Assembly: GCA_024803745.1 (NCBI GenBank)
Contig: JANJXV010000024.1
Location: 19,911,927 to 19,975,926 of the forward strand
Reading direction: 5' to 3'
Length of the DNA stretch: 64,000 bases
Source of the DNA: Megascapheus bottae
Lineage: Eukaryota; Chordata; Mammalia; Rodentia; Geomyidae
Both the position numbers and the translations under genes were made by a program. The notes below the pieces were generated by a model. That model was given only the letters and a program-made list of their open reading frames with translations, ran no database searches and was not told the origin of the DNA. Positions 22,397 to 37,968 of the stretch are shown here, piece by piece. Within the stretch, counting starts at the first letter, position 1. Each line of letters starts with the position of its first letter.

Positions 22397-23379
22397 CAGC
22401 TCAAGCCAAGTCCAATCACTGTGCCCAGGGGTGAACCTCAGGGTGGGCCTTGACCCCTGTCACCCCACTTTTACCCCTCCTTTCACTCTCAGGACAAGAG
22501 CACTGCGAATCTAGGGGTCGCACCCGGGGATACACAAAACCAAGGGTGGCACACCACAGGTCCCTCTGATGTGAAAGTTCTTCCCCTGTCCTGTGGGACC
22601 AGGATGCCAGGCTCAGGAGGCTAACAGGAGGGAGTCCAAGTGTCGTCCCTCGCACCCCAGATAAGCAGCCTTTTCCTTATTTGGGGGAGGAGAGAGCTGC
22701 TTCATTCAGAAAGCCGAGGTTATGGGCCTGGGGCTGGAAGACTTTCCTCAACAGAACAGTTGGCTTTAGCAGTCTCCTTTCCTGTGGATGCGAGCTTCTC
22801 TTTCCATCTCCAGCTTGTGGGAGAGTCTAGAAAGGTGACCTAGAGTCCTGAAGATTCTGGAACCACTGGAGGTGATTCAGGAGGGGATATTTCTGGCCCT
22901 GGGGGGGGGGGTGGGTAGAAGCATAACAAAATGTCCTGGGGTAAGTATGGGAGAGGGGACACAATGGTTCTGCCAACCTCAGACTATAGATTTCTCCGTG
23001 GCCACCAATTCTGAATTTTTAATGTTGAAAGTTTCTTGCTTAAGCAGAACCCCACAACTTCCTGATCAAAACCACACACAAGCTTTTAGCAAAACTTCTT
23101 AAATTAAAAAAAAAGAAAAGCTCTTATTTGATGGCTTTTAATAGTCAAGATAATGCTGGTCAGGCCACCTTGCCTGCAGCTATGCACCAGGACTTCTGGA
23201 GCAGCCAGAGTAGACTCCGGGGCGGGGGGGGGGGGGGTCGGTGGCATCTGCCTTGTTCAGAGGAAACACTTCCAAGTGTCTTTTGGCCTTGAAGGTCAAG
23301 GTGGATGACTTACCACATGGGTTCATTGTTGTTTTCTTCAGAAGCCCATGGGGATGGGTGTTACTGTGGTCTATTTCCC

Positions 23380-23872
23380 CCCCCCCAGTCATGGGTCTTG
23401 AACTCAGGGCTGGGGTATCATCCCTGAGCTTTTTTTGTTCAAGGCTAGCACTCTACCACATTGAGCCACAGTGTCACTTCTGGTTTTCTGGTGGTTAACT
23501 GAAGATAAAGAGTTATGGGCTTTCCTGCCTGGGCTGGCTTTGAGCTGGGATCTTCAGATCTCAGCCTCTTGACTGGCTAGGATTATAGGAATAAGCCATC
23601 AGCACCCAGTGGGCTATTCATTTAAAAATGGTTTATTTTTTATTCTGGTCTTAGGACTTGAACTCAGAGCCTGGGCTCTGTCTCTGAGCTTCTGTGCTCA
23701 AGGCTGGCATTCTACCAATTGAATCTCCTACCACTTCCAGCTTTTTGGTAGCTAACTGGAGATAAGAGTCTCAGGGACTTTCCTGCCTGGGGGCTGGCTT
23801 TGAATTTTGACTTTCAGATCTCAGAATTCTGAGTATGTAGGATTACAGGGATAAGCCGCCAGTGTCTGGCTA
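23380..23872 (-). repeat. Two B1-headed composite SINEs, minus strand
   Basis: 23388-23612 (GTCATGGGTCTTGAACTCAGG ... GACTGGCTAGGATTATAGG) and 23640-23870 (GGACTTGAACTCAGAGCCTGG ... GTATGTAGGATTACAGGG). A G-run and a C-run lie just upstream at about 23222-23237 and 23380-23388. Confidence 0.85.
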
Positions 23873-24062
23873 CTCTGGGATATCGTGAAAGCCACAGCAC
23901 AACTAGAACAGGGGAGAAGACGTGAGCAACCAAATAGAGATCTTGGAAGCAAGTGGATAGTGGTCATTGACTTGAGTCTCCATGAGGAAATTCAGGGGAA
24001 AAAAACCACGTGAAGACTCCAAAGACTCAGGTCTGGGGGTGAAGAAAGGCAAAAGAATGGGT

Positions 24063-24302
24063 AGAAGCTGGGCACGGTGGCTCATACCTGTAATCCTAGC
24101 TACTCAGGGAGAGATCTGTGGATCACAGTTCAAAGCCAGCTCAGGCACTAAAGACTCTGAGACTCTTAACTCCAATTAACCATTAGAAAATTAAAAGTGG
24201 CACCGTAGCTCAAGTGTAGGGTGATAGCCTTGAGATGAGGAGCTCAAGGACAATGCCCAGGCCCGGAGTCCAAGCCCCACGACTGGGGAAAAAAAAAAAA
24301 AT
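24063..24302 (+). repeat. B1-headed composite SINE, plus strand
   Basis: GGGCACGGTGGCTCATACC through GTCCAAGCCCCACGACTGGGG plus an A-run. Confidence 0.85.
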
Positions 24303-25055
24303 GGTAGAAGATTTCTTTTAGAAGGATCTAGATCCCATTCTAAATAGCGCCTCCCCATGGTGGAATCTCGGGGTGAGATCTCTCACGAGCTAGGGCCTGT
24401 ACACCCTGGTATACAAAGAGCAAGAAATGGAGTCTACCTTTATTACTGAGTGTGGCAAACCATCTTCCAGACTCCTTGAGAAGAGCCCTGGCCAAGTCTC
24501 TAATCTTCAAGAGAGAATGCAGAAGAACCTTCTCAAGGAACTCTAATTTGCCCAAGAGGAAAACTCAAAGGAGTTTAACAAAGAGCCCCAGGACCAATCC
24601 ATCCTGTTCCATAAGGCATGTGAAGGAATGGGGGCTATATATGAAAACACACATTTCCTTCCCATCCTTCCTTCCACATCAAAAAGAACTGTCAGTTATC
24701 TGTCTGTCTATCTTCTGTATATTTTAGAAAAAAGATAAATTGCATCCTTAAAGCAAGAATAGAATCTTTAAGAAGGGAGAGTCATGATACAGCTTTAATA
24801 AACCTAAGAATCCTTGGGAATTAAAAATATAATGGTAGAAAGGAAAAACAAAGAATGGTAGGAAGAAGCTAAAACTGAGAAACCTTTCAAGAAATAGAGC
24901 AAAAGAATAAAGAGACTGAATAAGAGAAACAAATGATAAAAAGTTTGGAAGATCAATGCAAGAAAAAAAATCACCAATGATATAATTGAAGAAAATTTCA
25001 TATGAATTTCCAGGTTGAAGGGCCATTGAATCCCAACTAGAAGAAATATAGGCTA

Positions 25056-25200
25056 TTGAGCTGAAGAGCTCAGGGACTATGTCCAGGCCCAGGTGTAGGG
25101 CAGAAGTCTTGAGCTGAAGAGCTCAGGGACAGCGCTCAGGCTGAGTTCAAGTCCCATGAGCTGCCCCCTCCAACAAAAAGAAAGAAGAAGAAGAAAAAAA
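25056..25200 (+). repeat. SINE right monomer with internal tandem duplication (second example)
   Basis: TTGAGCTGAAGAGCTCAGGG occurs twice about 52 bases apart, each followed by a version of the CCAGGC block, then GAGTTCAAGTCCCATGAGC and an A-rich tail. The layout is the same as at 2607-2750. Confidence 0.75.
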
Positions 25201-25465
25201 AGAAATATAGGCTAAAACCAAGCATAACTTACAAGATGAAAATTTAAAACTCTGTGATAAAGACTCTATAAACTTCCATTTAGAATAAAAAATTAAATGA
25301 TTAAAATGAAATGACTTATGGATGAGAATAGATCTAGAGTTTTCAAAAGTAACACTGGAGCTAGAAGATAATACCTTCAAAGTTCTGAAAAATTATCTCT
25401 AATTATAACACTCTGATTTCACAAGTCACAACTCTGGGGGTTCTATTGGCCATGAAATACAATGA

Positions 25466-25675
25466 GGAGTTTTTTTTTTTTTTTTTGCCAGTCCTGGGCT
25501 TGAACTCAGGGCCTGAGCACTGTCCTTGGGTTTTTCTCAAGGATAATGCCCTATCACTGGAGCCACAGCACCACTTCCAGCTTTTTTTCTGTATATGTGG
25601 TATCGAGGAATCGAACCCAGGTCTTTGTGCATGCTAGGCAAGCACTCTTACCACTAGGCCAAACACCCAGCCCTA
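25466..25675 (-). repeat. ID-headed composite SINE with target-site duplication
   Basis: A T-run, GCCAGTCCTGGGCTTGAACTC and CTAGGCAAGCACTCTTACCAC are flanked by TACAATGAGG on both sides (about 25459 and 25674), a clean duplication that marks a fairly young insertion. Confidence 0.85.
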
Positions 25676-26019
25676 CAATGAGGTGTTTTGCTCCTTGGAG
25701 TTGCGCAGTACAGTGACTGGATGATACCTTTTCTGAGACAGCCAGTGGAAGGTGCTACTCAAGAAGAAGCCATGGGTGAGAAGGGAATGAAGCCAGCACT
25801 AAATGGAAGCAGAGAAATTCTCAGGCTGCTGGGTTTCGAGGAAACCAGTTAGTTTGGAGCAGGTCAGAGAGTCCCATGGAAGTTGTTCTAAGCTGAATGT
25901 GAATTTCCTCTACGAATTCTGTTTACTTCCTAACCACTAAGAGGATTAAATGTACTTATATGTGCAATGGGCAAGATAGTTAAAAAGAAGTCAGTCCTCC
26001 CACTAGAAAATTTAAAAAG

Positions 26020-26990
26020 GGAATTCATATTGGCAGGATAGCAATAAAGAAAAAAACAATAAGCCAACAACTATTGATAAGGATGTGGAGAAACTGGAAC
26101 TCCCCACATTGTGGATGCAAATGTAAAATGATGCAGTTACTGTGGAAAATAGTTTGAGACTTTCTCAAAAAGTTCAGCAAAATTACCATACAATTCAACA
26201 ATTCCAGTGCGTAGTGTATGCCCCAAAGAATCAAAACTAGCCACTTAAAAGTCTTTGTATCCCATGTTCATAGCTGCAGAATTCACAATAGCCAAACAAC
26301 ACAAGTATCCATTATGAGAGCAAAAGATAAACAAAAATGTGGCATTAGCCGGGCACAGTGGCTCATGCCTATAATCCTAGCTATTCAGGAGGCTGAGATC
26401 TGAGGATCAAAGTTCAAAGCCAGCCAGGGCACAAAAGCACCTGAGATTCTTATCTCCAAATAATCTCTAGAAAATGGAAAGTGAGGCTGAGACTGCAGAA
26501 GTAGGACGGTAGCCTTGAGCTGAAGAGCTCAGGGACAGCGCCCAGGCCGAGTTCAAGCCCCATGACCCAAAAAACAAAAACAAAAACAGTGGCATAGCTA
26601 CATCATAAAGTACTTGCCTCGCATGCACCCAGACCCAGATTTGATTCTTTGGTACCACATACATAGAAAAAATTGGAAGTAGTGCTATAGCTCAAATGGT
26701 AGAGCTCTAGCCTTGAGAAAGCCCAAGGATAATGTTCAGGCCCTGAGTTCAAGTCCTGGGACTGGCAAAAAAAAGGGAATACAGTTGTGATACATACTAC
26801 AATATAGATTAGCCTTGAAAAGATGTTAAGTGAAATAAAACAGGTATGAAAGGACAACTATAGTATGATTCCATATATGTGATATATCTGTAAAAGAAAA
26901 CTGATGATCAATGAGGAGAGTTTCTGGTAGGAAGATGAGAGCTTGCAGACAACAGTGACAGGTATGCATTACAACTGTGCTTTAATTCTT
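26020..26990 (+). mobile_element. LINE-1 3' end (old L1M-type), interrupted by two SINEs
   Basis: The outer sequence has the hallmarks of L1M 3' ends: GATAAGGATGTGGAGAAACTGG, CACAATAGCCAAACAACAC, AAGTGAAATAAAACAGGTATG and ATAGTATGATTCCATATATG. A plus-strand B1-headed SINE (26345-26590) and a plus-strand ID-headed SINE (about 26590-26775) interrupt it. Confidence 0.75.
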
Positions 26991-26999
26991 AGCTTCTTT

Positions 27000-27395
27000 T
27001 TTTCCTGAAACAGTCTTCCTATGTAGCCAGGTTGGCCTTGAACTCAAGATCCTCCTGTTTTAACCTCTCTAAAGCTGGGTTGCAGGCATTCATCATTGTT
27101 CCTTGCTACTTCATGCTATTAACTGGTTACTAAAAAATAGTTAAAATGGCCGGGCACTGGTGGCTCACGCTTGTAATACTCAGGTGTGAAATATGCCTGT
27201 ACTCAGGAGGCTGAAATCACAGGTACATGATTCAAAACCAGCCTAGGCAGAAAAGCCTGTGAGACTCTTATCTGCCCAAAAGCCAGAAGTAGAGTTGTGT
27301 GACTTACAGTGGTCCAGTGCTAGCTTTGATCAAAAATGCTCAGGGATAGTGCCCAGGCCCTGAGTTCAGCCTCTGAGGGTCAGGTCAAATGGCGT
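27000..27395. repeat. B1-like SINE (-) and B1-headed composite SINE (+)
   Basis: 27000-27105 is a B1-like monomer in reverse (AGGTTGGCCTTGAACTCAAG). 27148-27390 is a plus-strand composite SINE starting GGCCGGGCACTGGTGGCTCAC. Confidence 0.75.
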
Positions 27396-27637
27396 AGAGG
27401 AAGACAGGATTTCCAGAGGTGAGTGTGGAAGAGGAGAATGCCAGGAGTGTCACCCCCACCCTGACTGGCCTGTGAGGGCTGAGTGGGTTATTCTAGTGAC
27501 CCGTTGGGTGATATCTGGGTTTGTGTGACCATGCAGCCGTAGAGTCTAGCTAGGGAAGCTCTGTCACAGAAACAGTGTGGGCAGCAGCTAGTTCTATCAT
27601 GACAAGGTTCAAATGCGAGCATGGCAGAATTAAAACT

Positions 27638-27639
<2 letters not shown>

Positions 27640-27674
<35 letters not shown>

Positions 27675-27860
27675 CAGTCCTGGGCTTGAGCTCAGGGCCT
27701 GAGCACTGTCCTTGGACTTTCTCAAGGCTAGAGCTCTCCCACTTGAGCCTCAGCACCACTTCCGGCTTTTTTCTACATATGTGGTACGGAGGAATCAAAC
27801 CTGGGTCTTTATGCATGGTAGGCAAGAACTTTAACCACTAGGCCAAACTCCCAGCCCTTA
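27640..27860 (-). repeat. ID-headed composite SINE with long T-run
   Basis: A run of about 33 T followed by GCCAGTCCTGGGCTTGAGC and ending GGCCAAACTCCCAGCCC. It lies only about 140 bases upstream of CLEC2L exon 2. The long, pure tail suggests a young insertion. Confidence 0.9.
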
Positions 27861-27980
27861 AAACTGGTTCTTGATGGCCATTAGAGTCACCTGGTCTGGC
27901 TCGCTTGGCTCCACCCTCCTCTCACCTTAGAAGGACTTGGGCTGGTGGTGTGGGCTGGTGGGGAGACAACTGGTCTCTGA

Positions 27981-30818
<2,838 letters not shown>

Positions 30819-31022
30819 TGACGAGTGCTAGGCAGAGCTCCCACATGGCTCATGGAGACTTTTAGCTCAGGATCCTTTTCTGGCTTTGCGAGGTTTCCTT
30901 CCAGTGTCTGCCCATCCTGACATCCACGGTCTCCTACACAGAGCGTTGTCTTGGCGCTGTGCGGGAGTCAGGGTTACTGCAGGTCACAGTCATGCATCTG
31001 ACTGTACCTTTCCTTTTTGTAG

Positions 31023-32539
<1,517 letters not shown>

Positions 32540-33090
32540 GACACAGCAGGCCGGAGGCGGCTACTCCCCTCCAGGGCCCAGGAGAGTCAACCCTGAGCCC
32601 TGCCTGCAATGGGAGCCGCCTGCCCACACCAGGTGGAAGCCGTGGGGAGGGGCGCCTCTACCCTGTCCCCTCTCTGGAGCTCTGAGGCCCCCATTCCTGG
32701 TCTCCTCTGTCCCCAGGCAGGTCCTGTGGCTCAGCAGTTAAATCCCATATTCTAAGTAGCACACATGCGTATGAAAATGCACACACAGGCCCTGCTCTGC
32801 CCACCTGTAGCTACCCACAAGCCTTTCCCTGGCCCTGGTGCTTGGGGAAGGCTGGGGGCTGACAAGGACACCATGGTGTGCCACCCTCCCCGATGGCTTC
32901 TCTTGGGCTGCTGGGGAGGGCAGGTAAGGCAAGGCTTCCCCCTCAACCTGCCTGGTCCAGCCCAGGTCTGGAGGCCTCTGTGTCCATGCCCTCCTGGCCT
33001 TCCTGGGTCCTCAGGCAGGGCCCCTGCTGCATCCGTGGTGCTGTTGTATGATCACTAACGGAATAAAAAGACGACTGGTGTCCAGCGAAG
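32540..33090 (+). other. CLEC2L: CLEC2L 3' UTR
   Basis: About 550 bases from the stop to just past the polyadenylation signal, GC-rich and free of SINEs. Confidence 0.7.
33062..33067 (+). promoter_or_regulatory. CLEC2L: CLEC2L polyadenylation signal
   Basis: A canonical AATAAA lies 523 bases after the stop codon. A T/G-rich stretch (GGTTTTGTCATTT) follows at about 33094-33106, as expected downstream of a cleavage site. Confidence 0.75.
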
Positions 33091-33099
33091 ACCATGGTT

Positions 33100-33715
33100 T
33101 TGTCATTTATTCCAGGCTCGCAGCTCGGGGAGAGCAGAGGGCTCAGTCTTCAGGAACCGCCTTGGAAATGGAAAACAAAACCAAATACCAAGAAACATAT
33201 TCTGTGGCCTCCATTTGGGCAGGCTAGCATGTTCTTAGCAGTCTAAAGGGTGAGCTCCGTTCTGGTCCCTTCATCAGTATTCAATGCAAGATGACAGACG
33301 TTTATGTACACCTGCCATGTGCTAGATGCCATGCCAGGCGTCAGGAATCCATGACCTTGTCTCTGAAGGAACACACAGGGAGCAGCAGAGGAAATGGAGA
33401 ATGTTCTGGAAAGTTCTGGAACAGGGTGGAGAGGTGGTTTATTCTTCCTTGGGGGAAGATGAGGAGATGGGGGTATTGGGTGATGATCACCTGGGTAAGA
33501 GTTTCTGCACCTCCCCTTGTTCTTGCTGACCAGGGGTCGTAAGCCTGCTGGAGGCTCCAGGTATCCCAAGATGCCCCTAGAAGCCACCGTGGGGCTGGGG
33601 CCTCCCTGACCTCCTCCCAATGCCTCTGGCTGGTGAGAGGTGGCACCTGCTTGGGAGGCCCTGGCCCATGTTCAGAAAACAGCCCTGAGGGAAACCAGGT
33701 TCTGCCAGGCTCAGC
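33100..33715. other. Unique sequence between the convergent genes
   Basis: No gene or repeat is recognised. It separates the CLEC2L 3' end from the pyrimidine-tract cluster. Confidence 0.4.
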
Positions 33716-33717
33716 CA

Positions 33718-33762
33718 GTTTCGTTTCGTTTCTTTTCCTTCTTTTCTTTTCCTTCCTTCTTT

Positions 33763-33843
<81 letters not shown>

Positions 33844-34050
33844 TTTTTCTTTTTTTTTGCCAGTCCTGGGGCTTGAACTCGGGGCTGGAGCACTGTCCTT
33901 GGGCTTTCTCAAGGCCAGAGCTCTACCACTTGAGCCATAGCACCACTTCCAGCTTTTTTCTATGTATGTGATGGAACCTGAGGAATGGAACCTGAGTCTT
34001 TGTGCATGCTTGACAAGCACTCTACCACTAGGTCAAACACCTGGCCCAGC
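33718..34050 (-). repeat. (TTTC)n tract and ID-headed composite SINE
   Basis: A pyrimidine tract, mostly (TTTC)n, at about 33718-33858 leads into a reverse ID-headed SINE (GCCAGTCCTGGGGCTTGAAC ... CTCTACCACTAGGTCAAAC). Confidence 0.9.
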
Positions 34051-34496
34051 TCAGCCATTTTCTGAGTCTTCCAGTCTTCCATACTCTGCTAGTTGACTCT
34101 GGCTAACTTTTCTGCATGGTCTTCAGACCTGTCACCTATCAGGGGTGGGGTGCTTTGTGCCTCCTGAGGATCCAGTGGCAGACATGACCTGCCTGAGTGT
34201 ACAATAAAAAGAATTCTCCCCACTCCTGAGGTTGAGGCTGCGGTCAGCTACTGCTGGGCCTGGACAGGCCTCAGTCCCCACCTGGCCCCAGTCACGCCCC
34301 AGCCAGTGGCTCGCTGATGCCACAGGGTATCTCATGCAATTCCCACAGAAATGCCCCGGGCAGGTAAGGCTGCCACAGGTTAGGTTTACTACCTTACCAT
34401 GGCCCAGGGGAGGTGCCAGGGGCTTGTGGCCCCACCAGGAGCTCTGAGACCCACACTCATCCCTGCCATGGGGTCAGCGAGGGTAGATCATTCACA

Positions 34497-34835
34497 TCTG
34501 CCTCTCCTCTCCTCTCCTCTCCTCTCCTCTCCTCTCCTCTCCTCTCCTCTCTCCTCTCTCCTCTCCCCTCCCCTCCCCTCCCTTCCCATCCCCTTCCCTT
34601 CCCTCCCCTCCCTTCTCCTCTCCTTTCCTTCCTTTCCTTCTCTTTTTTTCTTTTTTTGCTAGTCCTGGGGCTTGAACACAAGGTCTGAACACTGTCTCTG
34701 AATTTCTTTTGCTCAAGTCTAGCACTCGACTACTTGAGCCATTTTGCCACTTCTGGCTTTCTGTTTATGTGGTGCTAAGGAATGGAACCCTAGCTTCATT
34801 ATGCTAGGCAAGCACTCTGCCATTAAGCCACAAGG
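34497..34835 (-). repeat. (CTCCT)n tract and ID-headed composite SINE
   Basis: (CTCCT)n and related pyrimidine repeats at about 34499-34657 run into a reverse SINE (GCTAGTCCTGGGGCTTGAAC ... CTAGGCAAGCACTCTGCC). Confidence 0.9.
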
Positions 34836-34898
34836 AGGGTTTCACTGGGACATTGTCACATCTGTATACAGGTATCCTGGTCAATCTGATCCCCTCTA

Positions 34899-35345
34899 TC
34901 CCTCCTCCTCCTCCTCCTCCTCCCCTTCTCCTCCTCCTCCTCCTCCTCCTCCTCCTCCTCCTCCTCCTCCTCCTCCTCCTCTTCTTCTTCTTCTTCTTCT
35001 TCTTCTTCTTCTTCTTCTTCTTCTTCTTTTTCCTCCTCCTCCTCCTCCTCTTCCTCCTCCTCCTCCTCCTCCTCCTCCTCCTCCTCCTCCTCCTCCTCCT
35101 CCTCCTCCTCCTCCTTCTTTTGTGGGTCATGGGGCTTAAACTCTGCCTGGGTGCTGTCCCCCAGCTCTTCAGCTCAAGGCTACCGCCCTACCTTTGAGCC
35201 AAGCCCCACTTCCGGTTTTCTAGAGGTTAATTGCAGGTAAGAGTCCCAGGTTCTTTTGTGTCCAGACTGGCTTTGAACCTTGATGTGCAGATCCCAGCCT
35301 CCCGCGGAGCGAGGATCACGGGTGTGAGCCACTGTGCCTGGCTGC
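34899..35345 (-). repeat. (TCC)n/(TTC)n tract and B1-headed composite SINE
   Basis: About 215 bases of (CCT)n with an inner (CTT)n block (34980-35027) precede a reverse composite SINE (GGGTCATGGGGCTTAAACTC ... GGGTGTGAGCCACTGTGCC). The long frames read from it (poly-Pro, poly-Leu, poly-Arg) are artefacts of the triplet repeat. Confidence 0.95.
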
Positions 35346-35379
35346 CTCTAGCACTCTTCTCCAGCCTAGCGCCCTCCTT

Positions 35380-35893
35380 GTTGTTGTTCAGGTCCAGGCG
35401 CTTGAATTTGGAGCTGGGATGCAGTTCCTGAGCTCTTGTTCTCAAGACCAGCAGTCTACCACTCAAGCCCAGCTCCACTTCCTGCTTTTGATAAATAGAA
35501 ACTACTAAGAGCCTCACAAACTTGCCTGCCTTCAGACAGCAGCCTCGGATCTCAACCTCCTGAGTAGTTAGGGCTATGATGTGAGTCACCACAGCCTAGT
35601 TCCCTTTTCTTCTTCCTCCTCCTCCTCCTCTCCCCCTTCCTACTCCTCTTCCTCCTCTTCTTCTTTTGGCTGTGGGGCTTGAACTCTGGGCCTGGGCGCT
35701 GTCCCTGAGCTCTTCAGCTCAAGGCTTTTGCCCTACCCACTGAGCCTCAGCACCACTTCTGGTTTTCTAGTGGTTAATTGGAGATAAGAGTCTCATGGTC
35801 AGTAGTTAGTGCCCAGGCTGGCTTTGAACCTCAATCCTCAGATCTCAGCCTCCTGAGTAGCTAGGATTACAGGAGTGAGCCACTACACCTGGC
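35380..35893 (-). repeat. Two B1-headed composite SINEs with a (CCT)n tract
   Basis: A diverged copy at about 35380-35600, a pyrimidine tract at about 35600-35665, and a well-preserved copy at about 35666-35893 (CTGTGGGGCTTGAACTCTGGG ... AGGAGTGAGCCACTACACC). Confidence 0.85.
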
Positions 35894-36205
35894 TGCTGCT
35901 ACTTCCTCCTCCTCCTCCTCCTCTTTTTCTTCTTCTTCTTCTCCTCCTCCTCCTCCTCCTTCTTCTTGTTCTTCTTCTTCTTTTGTCTCCTTCTTCTTCC
36001 TCCTCCTCCTCTTCTTCCTCATCCTTTATCTTCTTCTTCCTCTCCTTCTCTTCCCTCCTCCTCTTCCTCCTCCTCCTCTTCTTCCTCCTCCTCCTCTCTT
36101 TTTTGTGCTGTCCTGCGGCTTGAACTCAGGACTTGGGTGCTGCCTCTCCCTCCCTCCCTCCCTCCCTCCCTCCCTCCCTCCCTCCCTCCCTCCCTCCCTC
36201 ACACC
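35894..36205 (-). repeat. (CCT)n/(CTT)n and (CCCT)n tracts around a SINE fragment
   Basis: Pyrimidine tract about 35903-36102, a 40-base fragment of the right monomer (GTCCTGCGGCTTGAACTCAGG), then (CCCT)n at about 36144-36200. Confidence 0.9.
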
Positions 36206-36374
36206 TTCCTGCACAAAAGTGCATCTTATTTCTTATTCAGCAAGACAGCAGAAGCACAGGGTGTGGTGAGGAGAGGGAGAGTAAGTCAGGAGCTGGGGAG
36301 TTCAGGCTGGTTGGAAAGGGAATAAGGCCTGGAGACAGATACTTCTGGAGGTCCAGAGGCTGAGGGTCCTGGAA

Positions 36375-36830
36375 ATGGAGGACAAGTGTGGATGTGCACA
36401 CGTGCATGTGTAACTAAAATCCTGTGCGCTGCTGGTGGATGTGCTAAACAGTGCAACCACTGTGGCGAACAATATGACAAACCCACAAGGCAAACACTGA
36501 ATTCCATCCCTGCATATACACCACACGACGAAAGCAGGAATTTGAAGGTAGTTTTCTCCAGCAGTGTCACAATGTCACAAAACTCCAGTGTGCATTATCA
36601 GAGAAGGCAAGCAGATAAGCAAAATATGGTATGCCTAGACAATGGAAAACTATTAAGCTTTTAAAAGGAAAGCCAACATAGATCAATTTTACAAACACCA
36701 TAACAAGCGAACTAAAACAGGCACAAAAGGACAAATATTGTATGATTCCACTTGCATGAAATATCCAGGTAAGTTCAGAGACCAAGGAGGTAGTTGCCAA
36801 AGTCTAAGGGAGACGTGAGGACTTAGTAAT
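36375..36830 (+). mobile_element. LINE-1 3' end remnant (old L1M-type)
   Basis: Recognisable L1 phrases in order: GCTGCTGGTGGATGTGC, ATATGACAAACCCACAAGG, ACAATGGAAAACTATTAAGC, and GACAAATATTGTATGATTCC ACTTGCATGAAATATC. Frames are broken. Confidence 0.75.
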
Positions 36831-36834
36831 GAAC

Positions 36835-37130
36835 TCTCCCCTGCCCCCCGTATCGGGTTTTGAACTCAGGGCTTTGAGCTTGCTAGGGAGGCATTTCTAT
36901 TGCTTGACCTTTTTTGTTCTGGTTAATTTTTGATCTTGCCCTCAGGGTAGGTCTAGATCTTGATCTTATTTGTACTTCCTGACACAGCTGGGGCGACAGG
37001 TAAGTGGGTGCCACTGTATCTGGCTATTGAGATAGGATCTCTCAAACTTCTGGCCTTGAATCATGACTTTCCTGGTGTCAGCTTCCAAGTAGCTAGGATT
37101 ATGGGCATGGGCCACGGTGCCTGGCACTGG
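36835..37130 (-). repeat. B4-like SINE (ID + B1), minus strand
   Basis: An ID-like block (GGGTTTTGAACTCAGGGC) and a B1-like block with AGCTAGGATTATGGGCATGG. Confidence 0.6.
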
Positions 37131-37134
37131 GGGC

Positions 37135-37680
37135 TGAGGGGGGGAAGACCAGGAATACTTGTACAATGGCACAGTGCTTCTGTGACAATACTCTGGAAAT
37201 GGAGAGTGTGATGGTTGCAGAAGAGTGGGAATGAAATGGATGCTACTTAGAAATTGATTAAAGTGGCTAACTTTGTTATGCATTTTATTAAAATAAAGAA
37301 ATAAAGATCTACAGAAAGAGGGCCGGGGTAGTGAAGGAGGTGGAGTCCCTGGGCTTCCTGAGGTTCAGTGACTGATGGTGGGCCTGGAGGGGCTGTGGTC
37401 TCCTGGGCTCCCCTGGTACACCAGGGCCTGGTGTGTGAGGCTGCCTGTCTCGAGCTTGTCTGCAGACATGCATGTGAGGACACACCGTAGGTCTAGGGTG
37501 ATGGGTGCCAAGCTGGCAGGAGATAAGGAGGACATGTTCCCAGCTGCACAGGAGCTAGCAGCTAAGTAACTTCTCCAGCGACACGGAACATTTTAAATAG
37601 TATGGGCGGGCCATGAACATTTTCAAAAACATTCAACAGTTTCGGAAGGGCGAATTAGCTTCCAAAGGATGCTACTTTAC
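37135..37680. other. Intergenic sequence 3' of HIPK2
   Basis: Nothing recognised apart from an A-rich stretch with AATAAAG motifs on the plus strand near 37291-37305, which has no gene to serve. Confidence 0.35.
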
Positions 37681-37684
37681 TTTC

Positions 37685-37893
37685 AGTCAGTAGTGGTAAT
37701 CAACACTAATCCAGTTACTTGGGAGGGTGAGTCAGGAGGATTGAGATTCAAGGTTGGTTGAGGGAAAGGCATGAGATCCTGTCTGAAAACAAGCAAGGCA
37801 AATAATGAAAAAAGGCTGGGGTGTGTGGTGCGGGTGGTGGAGCGTTGTCTAGCAAGTCGGAGGCTGTGATTTTATAGGCTGTGGCTGTGGGGT

Positions 37894-37927
<34 letters not shown>

Positions 37928-37928
37928 A
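37685..37928 (+). repeat. B4-like SINE with (CAA)n tail
   Basis: A B1-like left part (CCAGTTACTTGGGAGGGTGAG, GAGATCCTGTCTGAAAAC) and an ID-like right part (GGTGGAGCGTTGTCTAGCAAG) end in (CAA)n at about 37897-37925. It lies directly next to the probable HIPK2 3' end. Confidence 0.7.
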
Positions 37929-37962
37929 ACTATCCCAGGCGGTGTACAGTGATTCCAAACAG

Positions 37963-37968
37963 TTTAAT
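37963..37968 (-). promoter_or_regulatory. HIPK2: Candidate distal HIPK2 polyadenylation signal (ATTAAA)
   Basis: On the minus strand ATTAAA is followed about 40 bases later by a (TTG)n run (plus-strand CAA repeat), which could act as a GU-rich downstream element. Confidence 0.4.

Larger units (their letters stand above)
24720..25930 (+). mobile_element. Old LINE-1-type remnant, interrupted by SINEs
   Basis: The A-rich unique stretch contains wording typical of old mammalian L1/HAL1 elements: GAAGGGCCATTGAATCCCAAC near 25017, then AGTAACACTGGAGCTAGAAG and CCTTCAAAGTTCTGAAAAATTA near 25350-25400, and after a SINE CTCAAGAAGAAGCCATGGG. All frames are broken. An embedded duplicated SINE fragment is at about 25056-25200 and an ID-headed SINE at 25466-25674. 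Confidence 0.5.

Noticed and set aside
34744..35139. Open frames of 108-131 residues made of poly-Pro, poly-Leu, poly-Arg
   Set aside because: They are translations of the (TCC)n/(TTC)n microsatellite in different frames, with no splice sites or family similarity.
37283..37305. AATAAA/TTTATT motifs as the HIPK2 3' end
   Set aside because: They lie beyond a B4-like SINE and about 11.3 kb from the stop; the clustered signals at 37963-38592 come first in the direction of transcription. Not excluded outright.
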